Shown here piece by piece: positions 1 to 6,983 of a stretch of DNA of 14,488 bases. Origin of the DNA: Acetobacteraceae bacterium (GTDB taxonomy: Bacteria; Pseudomonadota; Alphaproteobacteria; Acetobacterales; Acetobacteraceae); the NCBI GenBank assembly GCA_030039695.1, contig JASHVB010000779.1, positions 1 through 14,488 of the forward strand, given 5' to 3'. The position numbers and the translations under genes are program-made. A model generated the notes under the pieces. It searched no databases, was not told the DNA's origin, and saw only the letters and a program-made list of their open reading frames with translations. How positions within the stretch are numbered: the first letter of the stretch is position 1; each line of letters opens with the position of its first letter.

Positions 1-303
1 GAGACCGCCCAGAACGGCGGCATCGTCGGCGAAGGCGCGGTCACCGGCGAGCGGGGTGAAGTCGCTGATCAGCCCGGCGATATAGTCGCCGGCATGTGGC
101 CGTTCCGGGTGGCGGGCAACCTGGGTTTTCTGCCACGGGGTGAGCTTGGCGTAGGCGGCGCGGAGCTGGCGCTCAGCGGCCGCGGTCAGTCGGCCGACCT
201 CATCGGCGATGTTGATGCCTCCGGGTTCCGTAAGATGGCGAAGCTCTTCGATCTTGCCCTCAAGCTCGGCGATCGGCTTCTCGAAGTCTAGAAAATGGCG
301 CAT
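1..303 (-). CDS. accA: Acetyl-CoA carboxylase carboxyltransferase subunit alpha (AccA), N-terminal part
   Basis: This is the first 101 codons of accA; the rest lies beyond the left edge. AccA is the alpha half of the carboxyltransferase that moves the carboxyl group from biotin to acetyl-CoA to make malonyl-CoA, the first committed step of fatty acid synthesis in the cytoplasm. The visible protein starts MRHFLDFEKPIAELEGKIEE and continues with a helical stretch and then LTPWQKTQVARHPERPH and DFTPLAGDRAFADD, all typical of the AccA N-terminal domain. The catalytic domain is out of view. The ATG at 303 begins directly at the conserved FLDFE segment, so I chose it, although no clear Shine-Dalgarno sequence precedes it. 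glgX lies upstream on the same strand, 159 bp away with a hairpin in between, so separate transcription is likely. The identification rests on recognised family sequence and is firm. Confidence 0.92.
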   Translation of the reverse strand, partial: MRHFLDFEKPIAELEGKIEELRHLTEPGGINIADEVGRLTAAAERQLRAAYAKLTPWQKTQVARHPERPHAGDYIAGLISDFTPLAGDRAFADDAAVLGGL

Positions 304-387
304 TGGCGCGGCTTAGCACAGCCAAGCGCTGAGAAAACCTCTTCTGCTCCGAGGCCGTGGTCGATGTGCGCAACGACGAGGCTACGG

Positions 388-409
388 GCGATGCGCTCTG
401 GCGCATCGC
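388..409 (-). terminator. Perfect 9-bp hairpin between glgX and accA
   Basis: GCGATGCGC (388-396) and GCGCATCGC (401-409) are perfect complements around a four-base loop. The hairpin lies 53 bp past the glgX stop and 84 bp before the accA start. There is no run of T after it on the minus strand, so it is not a canonical intrinsic terminator. It may still mark the 3' end of the csbD-glgX transcript or act in the accA leader. The rest of 304-462 shows nothing else I can name. Confidence 0.45.
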
Positions 410-462
410 ACCCTCACGCGCCGGTTCGCCGCCACCGCTCAAGCGTCCGGGCGGGAGAGGCG

Positions 463-2682
463 CTAAGAGCCTGCCTCCGGCGTCGGAATCGGTTGTTCTG
501 CCATCTGCCGGAAGGCCTCGCGCGCCCGACGGAGCCCGATCGATGGTCGGCTCTGCGGCTCGAGCACGACGAAGACGACCGAACGGCCGGCCACCTCGTA
601 GTCCTGGCCGCTTTCAATCCGGGCTGCGCCAACCTGCGTGGGGGCGTTGGTGTCCGCCAAGCAGCGCCAGACCGTGCCGCCGGCGACCTCCGGAATGCGG
701 AATTTCACCACGTCATGATGCGCGTTCAGAACCAGCAGTCCGGTCGCATCCATCGCCGGCCGCTTGATGCCGGTGGCCTGAGCCCGGCCGTCGATCAGCA
801 TGCCGAAGCAGCGTGCGTTGGCATCCGCCCAGTGCTCTGCCGCCATATCGGTTGCGGTCGGCGTCAGCCAGCGTACGTCCTTCACCTCGAGTTCGGGATT
901 GTATTCGCCCGTCAGGAATCGGGAGCGCCGTAGGATCGGGAACGACCTGCGCAGCGCGATCAGCTTGCGGACAAATTCGGCAAGTTCGATTCCGTCCTCG
1001 CCGATGTCCCAGTTCACCCAGCTGATCCCGTTGTCCTGGCAATAGGCGTTGTTGTTGCCACGCTGCGTGCGGCCGAACTCATCGCCGGCCAGTAGCATCG
1101 GGGTGCCCTGTGACAGCAGCAGCGTCGCCACCATGTTGCGCTTCTGCCGGTCGCGCAGCGCGACGATATCGGGATTGTCGGTGGGTCCCTCGCTGCCATG
1201 ATTCCATGACAGATTGTCGGAATTGCCGTCGCGATTGTCTTCCCCGTTCGCTTCGTTGTGCTTCTCGTTGTACGAAACCAGATCGTGCAACGTGAATCCG
1301 TCATGTGCGGTGACAAAGTTGACGCTGGCCCAGGATTTGCGACCCCGCCGGTTGAAACAGTCGGCGGATGCAGCAAGGCGTGTCGCCAGTTCCGGCAGGA
1401 TTCCCGGATCGCCTCGCCAGTAGGAACGGACCGTGTTGCGGAATTTGTCGTTCCATTCCGCCCAGCCGGGCGGGAAGCCGCCAACCTGGTAGCCGCCGGG
1501 GCCAATGTCCCATGGCTCGGCGATCAGCTTGACCTGTGACAGCACGGGATCCTGCATGCACGCATCGAGGAACCCGTGACCTTGATCGAATCCGTGGTAT
1601 TCGCGCGCGAGGATGGTGCCAAGGTCGAAGCGGAAGCCATCGACATGCATCTCGTTGACCCAGTAGCGTAGACTGTCGGTCACCATCTGCAGCACGCGCG
1701 GATGACTCATATTGAGGGTATTTCCGGTGCCCGTGTCGTTGATATAATATCGCTCTTGCTCCGGAACCAATCGATAGTACGACGCGTTGTCGATCCCGCG
1801 AAACGACAACGTGGGACCATGTTCATTGCCTTCCGCCGTGTGGTTATAGACCACATCGAGAATGACCTCGATCCCCGCGTCGTGCAGGTGCGCCACCATC
1901 TCCTTGAATTCGGAAAAGACGAACGGCGGCATCGACGCATACCGCGCGTCCGGCGCGAAATAGCCGATTGAGTTGTAGCCCCAGTAGTTGCGCAGCCCCT
2001 TGTCAAGCAGATACGAGTCATCGACGAAAGCATGTACTGGCATCAGCTCCACGGCGGTTACGCCGAGCGAGCTGATGTAGTCCACCACCTCCTTGCGACC
2101 GAGGCCGGCGAAGCTGCCGCGCATATTTTCCGGAATCAGCGGGTGCAGCTTTGTGTAACCGCGGACGTGCAGTTCGTAGATGATCGTGCGGTCCCAGTCG
2201 ATGCGCGGCAGGCGCTCTCGACCCCAGGAGAAGGCCGGATCAACGACACGGCATTTCGGGACGAAGGAGGCGCTGTCACGTTCATCGAAGCTCAGGTCGT
2301 CGTCGTCCGCGCCGATGGTGTAGCCGAAACAGGCGCGGTCCCAGCGCAGTGTGCCGACATGCGCCTTCGCGTACGGATCGAGCAGCAGCTTGTTGGCGTT
2401 GAAGCGGTGACCGCTGCCCGGATCGTACGGTCCATGCACGCGGTAGCCGTAGAGCGTGCCGGGTCGTGCCTCCGGCAGATAACCGTGCCAGATTTCGTTG
2501 GTGTATTCGGGAAGCTCGATGCGCTCGAGCTCCGTGTTCCCGGCATCGTCGAACAAGCAGAGCTCGACCCTGGTCGCGTTGGCGGAGAACAGGGCAAAGT
2601 TGACACCGAGCCCGTCCCAGGTCGCGCCAAGCGCGTCGGGCGACCCCTCGCTGATGCGCGACTTGGGCAGGGCCAGCGACAT
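463..2682 (-). CDS. glgX: Glycogen debranching enzyme GlgX (isoamylase-type, GH13)
   Basis: A 739-residue cytoplasmic enzyme that hydrolyses alpha-1,6 branches of glycogen, usually those of limit dextrins left by phosphorylase. Residues about 13-110 form the N-terminal CBM48 domain and about 165-590 the GH13 TIM barrel, followed by a beta-sandwich C-terminal domain. The GH13 signatures are intact: VILDVVYNH at 273-281, the nucleophile D353 in DGFRFDLG, the acid/base E389 in LIAEPWD, and the transition-state Asp D461 in FVTAHDGFTLHD. It is longer than the roughly 660-residue E. coli enzyme but within the range of bacterial GlgX/TreX proteins. The ATG at 2682 lies 12 bp after the csbD stop, so the two genes are probably cotranscribed; no strong Shine-Dalgarno is visible and translation may be coupled. 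No other glycogen gene is in the window. A maltooligosyltrehalose-pathway isoamylase (TreX) is the main alternative. Confidence 0.93.
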   Translation of the reverse strand: MSLALPKSRISEGSPDALGATWDGLGVNFALFSANATRVELCLFDDAGNTELERIELPEYTNEIWHGYLPEARPGTLYGYRVHGPYDPGSGHRFNANKLLLDPYAKAHVGTLRWDRACFGYTIGADDDDLSFDERDSASFVPKCRVVDPAFSWGRERLPRIDWDRTIIYELHVRGYTKLHPLIPENMRGSFAGLGRKEVVDYISSLGVTAVELMPVHAFVDDSYLLDKGLRNYWGYNSIGYFAPDARYASMPPFVFSEFKEMVAHLHDAGIEVILDVVYNHTAEGNEHGPTLSFRGIDNASYYRLVPEQERYYINDTGTGNTLNMSHPRVLQMVTDSLRYWVNEMHVDGFRFDLGTILAREYHGFDQGHGFLDACMQDPVLSQVKLIAEPWDIGPGGYQVGGFPPGWAEWNDKFRNTVRSYWRGDPGILPELATRLAASADCFNRRGRKSWASVNFVTAHDGFTLHDLVSYNEKHNEANGEDNRDGNSDNLSWNHGSEGPTDNPDIVALRDRQKRNMVATLLLSQGTPMLLAGDEFGRTQRGNNNAYCQDNGISWVNWDIGEDGIELAEFVRKLIALRRSFPILRRSRFLTGEYNPELEVKDVRWLTPTATDMAAEHWADANARCFGMLIDGRAQATGIKRPAMDATGLLVLNAHHDVVKFRIPEVAGGTVWRCLADTNAPTQVGAARIESGQDYEVAGRSVVFVVLEPQSRPSIGLRRAREAFRQMAEQPIPTPEAGS

Positions 2683-2694
2683 GCGCCCGGCCGG

Positions 2695-2961
2695 CTAACG
2701 CACGCGCCCGAGCAGGTAACCCACGCCGAGGGCGACGGCCGCCGAGGTCAGCGGCCGCGCGCGCACGATGCCGGTGAACTGGTCCGCGGCATCGTGTGCC
2801 TGGCCCACGGCACGCTGAACGCGGCCAGCGGCCTGGTTGGACCGACCTTCCGCCTGCATTTTTGTGTTGCCGACTGCCTCGCCGATCGTCTCCTGAGCGC
2901 GACCACCCATGTCGCGCGCGGCGCCTCGGAGTTCGTCATTGCCGCCAGGTTCGTCATTCAT
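2695..2961 (-). CDS. CsbD-family stress protein with C-terminal hydrophobic segment
   Basis: An 88-residue small protein. Residues about 8-60 show the CsbD pattern of short amphipathic helices rich in Gly, Ala, Gln and charged residues (DELRGAARDMGGRAQETIGE, then AEGRSNQAAGRVQRAVGQA). Residues 69-88 form a hydrophobic glycine-rich tail, TSAAVALGVGYLLGRVR, which resembles the tail of DUF883/ElaB-type membrane-associated proteins. CsbD proteins accumulate in general stress in many bacteria, but their molecular role is not known. The start is supported by AGGAGA (complement of 2971-2976), nine bases before the ATG. glgX follows after 12 bp. The upstream gap carries an EcfG-like promoter, consistent with stress control. 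The family call is good; membrane association is inferred. Confidence 0.8.
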   Translation of the reverse strand: MNDEPGGNDELRGAARDMGGRAQETIGEAVGNTKMQAEGRSNQAAGRVQRAVGQAHDAADQFTGIVRARPLTSAAVALGVGYLLGRVR

Positions 2962-3004
2962 GGGCCTGCTTCTCCTGTGGATGCCGATTATGTGGGCGTA
3001 CCGG

Positions 3005-3030
3005 AACGACCGGAGCGGGGAGGCGGTTGC
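3005..3030 (-). promoter_or_regulatory. Candidate EcfG (general stress sigma factor) promoter for csbD-glgX
   Basis: Reading the minus strand, GCAAC (3030-3026) and CGTT (3008-3005) are separated by 17 bases. The alphaproteobacterial EcfG consensus is GGAAC-N16/17-CGTT, so there is one mismatch. The -10 element lies 43 bp before the csbD start, leaving room for a short leader with its Shine-Dalgarno. csbD genes are common EcfG targets, which adds weight. This is a pattern match by eye, not a scored hit. Confidence 0.42.
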
Positions 3031-3054
3031 ATGACACCGCGAAGAGCACGGCGG

Positions 3055-3966
3055 TCAGGTGCAATGCAGCTTTAGGCCCGGCTCCGACCACGACATGATG
3101 CCGAGCCGCCCGGTATCCGACAACGTTATATAGGCTGTCCGCAGGTCCGGCCCGCCGAAGCAGATGTTGGTCGGATACACGTCTGGCATCTTCACTTGCT
3201 CGACGATCGCGCCAGATGGCGAGAACACGGTGATGTGACCAGTGCCGAGCGTGGCGACGCAGATATTGCCGCTGGCGGTCACCGCGATGCTGTCGAAGCG
3301 GGCGTAGCCGGCGAGGCTGCCGACCAACCGCCCGCCATGTGCAGCGTGGGCGGTGTCTTTCTTCAGCACACCGGGCGATTCGATCGTGAATGCCCAGAGC
3401 CGTGCACTTTCCGTATCGGCAACGTAAACGGTTTTGTTGTCTGGCGACAGGGCGCAGCCATTCGGGCTCAGGATTGGGAACGCGATCTCCGTCACTGACG
3501 TGCCATCCGGCATCGCGTAGTACAGCCCACCGTGGTCGCGATGCCGCGCGTAGCGCTTGCCCAGGTCGGTGAAATAGAACCCGCCGTGCTCGTCGAATAC
3601 CAGATCGTTCGGCGCCGACAGCTTGTTGCCGTTGCAATGCGTATAGAGCGTGGTGGCGGCGCCGGTCCTGGCGTCCAGGCGCTGGATCGCGCCGTGCACG
3701 TAGTCGTCCGCCGGCCCCTGGCCCATCGAGCTGCCGGCGACGTATCGGCTGCCGCCGTTGTTGCAGAGATAGAGAGCCCGGTCTGGCCCGATCGCCAACC
3801 CGTTCGGTCCGCCACCGGCTTCCGAAAAAACCGACACCTTGCCGTCCGGCGTGACGCGGGAGCATCGCTGGTTGCGAATCTCGGTCAGTATCACGGAGCC
3901 GTCTGCCATCGCGACCGGCCCTTCCGGAAAGCCGAGGCCGGTTGCCATGATTTGTACGTCCGCCAT
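3055..3966 (-). CDS. SMP-30/gluconolactonase/LRE family beta-propeller hydrolase
   Basis: A 303-residue six-bladed beta-propeller of the SMP-30 family, whose members are metal-dependent lactonases acting on sugar lactones or related esters. The usual metal ligands can be placed: E15 in LGFPEGPV, N169 in LSPNGCALSPDNKTVYVADT and D225 in RFDSIAV; N120 in APNDLVFDEHGGFYFTD matches the conserved substrate-side Asn. An open frame continues upstream to 4083, but the ATG at 3966 is preferred because AAAGGGGAAA lies just before it and the family's N-terminus starts there. No signal peptide is seen, so it is likely cytoplasmic. csbD follows after 93 bp on the same strand, and a PAS protein is divergent. 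The lactone substrate cannot be told; neighbours do not form a sugar pathway. Confidence 0.85.
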   Translation of the reverse strand: MADVQIMATGLGFPEGPVAMADGSVILTEIRNQRCSRVTPDGKVSVFSEAGGGPNGLAIGPDRALYLCNNGGSRYVAGSSMGQGPADDYVHGAIQRLDARTGAATTLYTHCNGNKLSAPNDLVFDEHGGFYFTDLGKRYARHRDHGGLYYAMPDGTSVTEIAFPILSPNGCALSPDNKTVYVADTESARLWAFTIESPGVLKKDTAHAAHGGRLVGSLAGYARFDSIAVTASGNICVATLGTGHITVFSPSGAIVEQVKMPDVYPTNICFGGPDLRTAYITLSDTGRLGIMSWSEPGLKLHCT

Positions 3967-4024
3967 TCCGTTTCCCCTTTTGCCGATCGCGAGTTGGCGG
4001 CAGTCTGTCGGTTGCCCGAGCGGC

Positions 4025-4029
4025 GTCAA
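4025..4029 (-). promoter_or_regulatory. Possible -35 element (TTGAC) for the SMP-30 gene
   Basis: The minus strand reads CTTGACG here, a good match to an alphaproteobacterial -35 box, about 58 bp before the SMP-30 start. The -10 at the right spacing is poor (around CAGACT), so the promoter call is weak. Confidence 0.25.
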
Positions 4030-4034
4030 GCCAC

Positions 4035-4046
4035 ACGGTCGACCGT
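4035..4046. promoter_or_regulatory. 12-bp perfect palindrome between divergent genes, candidate operator
   Basis: ACGGTCGACCGT is a perfect dyad in the 95-bp gap between the divergent SMP-30 gene and the PAS gene. It sits just before the PAS gene's Shine-Dalgarno (GGGAGGA) and about 6 bp from the possible SMP-30 -35 element. Position and symmetry suggest a repressor site, but no regulator gene is adjacent and a 12-bp dyad in GC-rich DNA can occur by chance. Confidence 0.3.
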
Positions 4047-4061
4047 CGGGAGGATGCGCAC

Positions 4062-4523
4062 ATGACATTCGCTGTTCAGCCATTCGCCACCGCGCTGTTG
4101 CGCAACATGTCCGACGCGGTGGTGTATGCCGACAGCCGTGGCGTTATCGGCTTTTGGAACGCCGGTGCGACTCGCATATTTGGGTTCACCGAGGCGGAAG
4201 CCGTCGGGCAGTCGCTCGACATCGTCATTCCCAGCAGCTTACGCGAACGGCACTGGGAAGGCTTTCGCACAACGATGCGCACCGGCCAGTCACGCTACGG
4301 CGCGGGCGATCTGCTGTCGGTGCCGGCGATGCGCAAGGACGGCACACGCATATCGGTCGAGTTTACCATCGTGCTGTTCCACGGCGCTGATGGTGTGATG
4401 GAAGGTATCGCCGCGGTGATGCGCGATGTGACCGCGCGATTCAACGAGTTGCGAACGCTGCGGCGGCAGGTGCAGGAACAATCGGGCAGCGTCAACCCAT
4501 CGAGCGCGGTGCCACGCGCGTGA
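4062..4523 (+). CDS. Stand-alone PAS-domain protein
   Basis: A 153-residue protein that is almost entirely one PAS/PAC module. Residues about 9-55 give the PAS core (LLRNMSDAVVYADSRGVIGF, then FWNAGATRIFGFTEAEAVGQ) and about 80-130 the PAC part, ending in the typical VMRDVTARF. A short helical tail, about 131-145, could be a coiled coil or dimer helix. There is no kinase, cyclase or DNA-binding output domain and no membrane segment, so it would act in the cytoplasm as a sensor that signals through a partner. The start is supported by GGGAGGA eight bases upstream of the ATG. It is divergent from the SMP-30 gene. The ligand (haem, flavin or small molecule) cannot be told. Confidence 0.85.
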   Translation: MTFAVQPFATALLRNMSDAVVYADSRGVIGFWNAGATRIFGFTEAEAVGQSLDIVIPSSLRERHWEGFRTTMRTGQSRYGAGDLLSVPAMRKDGTRISVEFTIVLFHGADGVMEGIAAVMRDVTARFNELRTLRRQVQEQSGSVNPSSAVPRA

Positions 4524-4584
4524 TCGTGGACACGAAGGTGATCAGCATGACCGCAAGGGCGACCGTCATCACATAGCGGACCAT
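4492..4584 (-). CDS. Possible 30-residue single-span membrane peptide
   Basis: The frame encodes MVRYVMTVALAVMLITFVST followed by a short basic, polar end. Residues 3-22 would make one transmembrane helix, and a GGGG stretch lies about seven bases before the ATG. It runs opposite to the PAS gene and overlaps its last 32 bp. The same frame stays open upstream, but that part does not look like protein. I recognise no family. It is reported because the hydrophobic segment and ribosome site fit together; it could be chance. Confidence 0.3.
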   Translation of the reverse strand: MVRYVMTVALAVMLITFVSTITRVAPRSMG

Positions 4585-4712
4585 AGTGCCCCGGCGCCCC
4601 AATGCTGGCACGGAGGCGCTCTTACCACCCGCGAAGCAACGGCCGTGACGGCGGGTTGGCGCGCCGGCAGGTTCGTGACAAGCTCTCGTCAATCGATGTG
4701 GGGAGACGGGCC

Positions 4713-5669
4713 ATGATGACGGTGGGCAGCGGCGAATACACATACGAGCCCGTGGTGGACTGGGCCAAGCTGCCGCCCGGCTGGTCGTTCAAGGAAATCG
4801 GCTCGGTCGGCGTCGACAAGAACGACAACGTTTATGTGTTCAACCGCGGCGAACACCCGATGATTGTGTTCGACCGCGACGGCAATTTCCTGCGCTCCTG
4901 GGGCGAGGGTCTGTTTCCGCGCGCGCACGGCGTGTTCATGGCCCCGGACGATACCATCTGGCTGACCGACGACGGTGACCACACGGTGCGGCAGTGCACG
5001 CTGGAGGGACAGGTGCTGCTGACGCTAGGGATCCCGGGAAAGCCGGCACCGTATATGAGCGGCGAGCCATTCCATCGCTGCACGCACACTGCGATGTCGC
5101 CGCAGGGCGATATCTACGTGTCGGACGGATACGGCAACTCGCGTGTCCACAAGTATTCGCCGAACGGCAAGCTGCTGCTGTCATGGGGTGCGCCGGGTAC
5201 CGATCCGGGCGAATTCAATATCGCGCACAACATCAGCTGCGACGCCGACGGCTGGGTGTATGTCGCGGACCGTGAAAATCACCGCGTGCAGGTATTCGAC
5301 GGCAATGGTCGTTACGAGACGCAGTGGAATAATCTGCACCGGCCATGCGGCTTGTTCATGCCGCCAGGAAAGTGTCCGGTTTGCTACATCGGCGAATTGG
5401 GCGCGGTACAGCCGGTTAGCCGGCATGTGCCGAATCTTGGGCCGCGGGTAACGATCGTCGATAACACGGGTAAGCGGATTGCCCGGTTGGGCGGGCTCGG
5501 ACCAGGCATGGGACCGACCGAGTTTCTGGCGCCGCACGGGCTGACGGTTGATTCGCGTGGCGACCTATACGTTGGCGAAGTGTCGTGGACGAACTGGCCG
5601 CAGACCTGGCCGGATCAGCCCCGGCCGGACAATCTGCGGTCTCTGCACAAGTTCCGGAAGGTGGGATGA
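4713..5669 (+). CDS. Peptidyl-alpha-hydroxyglycine alpha-amidating lyase-like NHL beta-propeller protein
   Basis: A 318-residue NHL-repeat beta-propeller. Repeats are visible around 30-62, 70-105, 124-160, 170-206 and 270-315 (for example NRGEHPMIVFDRDGNFL and VADRENHRVQVFDGNGR). It keeps the signature of the eukaryotic PAL domain, which cleaves alpha-hydroxyglycine peptides into an amidated peptide and glyoxylate. The signature includes an Arg (R45 in NRGEH), three spaced His that would bind zinc (H72 in RAHGVF, H172 in IAHNIS, H275 in APHGLT) and Tyr Y140 in SDGYGNSRV, which matches the DGYxNSR of animal PAL. No signal peptide is seen and no hydroxylating PHM partner is nearby, so the true substrate is unknown. 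The frame is open from 4602, but GGGGAGA before the ATG at 4713 and the family N-terminus favour that start. The MFS gene is convergent downstream. Confidence 0.82.
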   Translation: MMTVGSGEYTYEPVVDWAKLPPGWSFKEIGSVGVDKNDNVYVFNRGEHPMIVFDRDGNFLRSWGEGLFPRAHGVFMAPDDTIWLTDDGDHTVRQCTLEGQVLLTLGIPGKPAPYMSGEPFHRCTHTAMSPQGDIYVSDGYGNSRVHKYSPNGKLLLSWGAPGTDPGEFNIAHNISCDADGWVYVADRENHRVQVFDGNGRYETQWNNLHRPCGLFMPPGKCPVCYIGELGAVQPVSRHVPNLGPRVTIVDNTGKRIARLGGLGPGMGPTEFLAPHGLTVDSRGDLYVGEVSWTNWPQTWPDQPRPDNLRSLHKFRKVG

Positions 5670-5750
5670 AGAGACCTGCTGTGGCGTCGCCGCGGGACTT
5701 GGTCAATGCGACCCATACGTCAAGGCTGGGCTGTCCCGGCCATGAGGTCG
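5670..5750. other. Short convergent intergenic gap
   Basis: The gap separates the 3' ends of the PAL-like and MFS genes. No hairpin followed by a T run was found, so transcription termination here must rely on Rho or on structures I cannot see. Confidence 0.5.
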
Positions 5751-6929
5751 CTAGGGCCAATCGACAAAGCGCAGCGTCGCGGCCACCGTCGTGATGATCA
5801 CCACCCCGGCAACGCCTGGCAGCAGCGCTGCCTCGGGCACCTGGAGCGCGTCCCACACCGCACCGCCAACGTAAGGCACGATGCTGGTGATTGTGTAGCC
5901 AAGGCCCAGCATGCCCGCGGCCAACCTATGCACGTCATCGGACGCGACGAGCAGTGGGGGCAGCGCCAGAGCTAGAATCAGGCAGAACGCCGAAGCGAAA
6001 CCGATCATCCCGCCGGCAACGACAATGGTGAGGCCAGACGGGACCAAAAGGCCTGCCAGGCCGATCAGCGCGACCAGCGCCATTGCGATGAATGGCACCC
6101 TGCGCCGCACGAGATGCTGGCCGAACGCGATAACGACCAGCGAGGCAGGAAGCTGGCCGGCGTTCACCGCGGTGAGAACCGCATTGAGCAATTCAGGTCG
6201 CCCGATCGCATGCAGATAGTCCGGCAGGAAAGCGTTCGCGCCGAAGTACATTGCGCCCGTGCCACCCAGAATGAGACCGAGCTGCCAGGTCCGGGCCTGG
6301 TGCCAATCCGGCCACCACATCACCTCAGCACGTCCTCTCGGTGGTTCGGCGTGCGGCGTGAACAACAGGACCAGCAACGCGCTGGCCAGAACCGGCGCGC
6401 TCCAGAATACGAAGCTGCCCTGCCAGCTTCCAGACAAGAGCGGGAGCACCAGCGGGATCGTGACGCTGGCCGCGACCATCTCGCCGATCAGCAGTCCGTT
6501 GGCATAGAGCCCGGTCGCCATGGAAATCCGCGTGGGAAACCACAGGCCGACCAGAGTTGGCAGCGCCGGCTGCATGATCGCAACGCCGGCGCCCATGATC
6601 GCCGTCATCAGGAACAACATGGGCACCGACGGGCCGGCGCCGCGCAGCGCGGACGCGATAGCCACCGTCACGATGGCGACGATCACCGCCCGTCGGGCAC
6701 CGATGCGCGCGATCAGCAGCGACCCCGGCACGGCGGCGATGCCGAACAACAGCAGCGGCAGTCCGGTGAGTGCCGCCACCATTTTTTCGTCCAGATGGAG
6801 GTCGTGGTGAATCAGCGGCAGCACCGGCGGGACGGCGAGGATGGTCAGGCGAAGGTCGATGCCGAGCAGCCAGAGCAGGCCAAGCCGCGGCCATTCGCGC
6901 GGCTGGGCCGCGGCGGTGCTCATGGACAT
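5751..6929 (-). CDS. MFS transporter, CynX/NimT-like
   Basis: A 392-residue inner-membrane protein with about 12 hydrophobic helices in two halves split by a loop near residues 190-215 (HAEPPRGRAEVMWW). The start of helix 1 (LGIDLRLTILAVPPVLPLIH) and the segment after helix 2 (RIGARRAVIVAIV) resemble the CynX/NimT branch of the major facilitator superfamily, whose members carry cyanate, 2-nitroimidazoles or other small compounds, sometimes as exporters. The frame is open to 6980, but those extra codons read through a dispersed repeat. The ATG at 6929 has GGGAG ten bases upstream and gives the normal N-terminus; ATG 6923 is possible. No enzyme or regulator is adjacent, so the substrate is open. 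The gene converges with the PAL-like gene. Confidence 0.82.
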   Translation of the reverse strand: MSMSTAAAQPREWPRLGLLWLLGIDLRLTILAVPPVLPLIHHDLHLDEKMVAALTGLPLLLFGIAAVPGSLLIARIGARRAVIVAIVTVAIASALRGAGPSVPMLFLMTAIMGAGVAIMQPALPTLVGLWFPTRISMATGLYANGLLIGEMVAASVTIPLVLPLLSGSWQGSFVFWSAPVLASALLVLLFTPHAEPPRGRAEVMWWPDWHQARTWQLGLILGGTGAMYFGANAFLPDYLHAIGRPELLNAVLTAVNAGQLPASLVVIAFGQHLVRRRVPFIAMALVALIGLAGLLVPSGLTIVVAGGMIGFASAFCLILALALPPLLVASDDVHRLAAGMLGLGYTITSIVPYVGGAVWDALQVPEAALLPGVAGVVIITTVAATLRFVDWP

Positions 6930-6949
6930 GTGGACGTATCTCCCGCGGC

Positions 6950-6983
6950 TATCATTACGAGGAGCGCAGCGACCCAGCAACCG
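6950..6983 (+). repeat. Degenerate copy A of a dispersed alphaproteobacterial repeat
   Basis: The segment contains ATTACGAGGAGCGCAGCGAC, close to the CATTGCGAGGAGCGAAGCGACGAAGCAATCC-type element that I know as scattered through intergenic DNA of many alphaproteobacteria. It lies 20 bp upstream of the MFS start and accounts for the spurious N-terminal codons of that frame. Copy B is at 8421-8455 in the opposite orientation; by hand, 23 of 34 positions agree. Confidence 0.6.

Noticed and set aside
2032..3075. Plus-strand open frame of 347 codons
   Set aside because: It is antisense to glgX and csbD, both of which have clear family motifs; the translation has no recognisable domain and its length reflects high GC.
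2954..4063. Minus-strand open frame of 369 codons
   Set aside because: It overlaps the SMP-30 gene in another frame and is Arg-rich with no domain.
6927..6980. Longer MFS transporter start at 6980
   Set aside because: The extra 17 codons are mostly translated repeat copy A, and the ATG at 6929 has its own Shine-Dalgarno.
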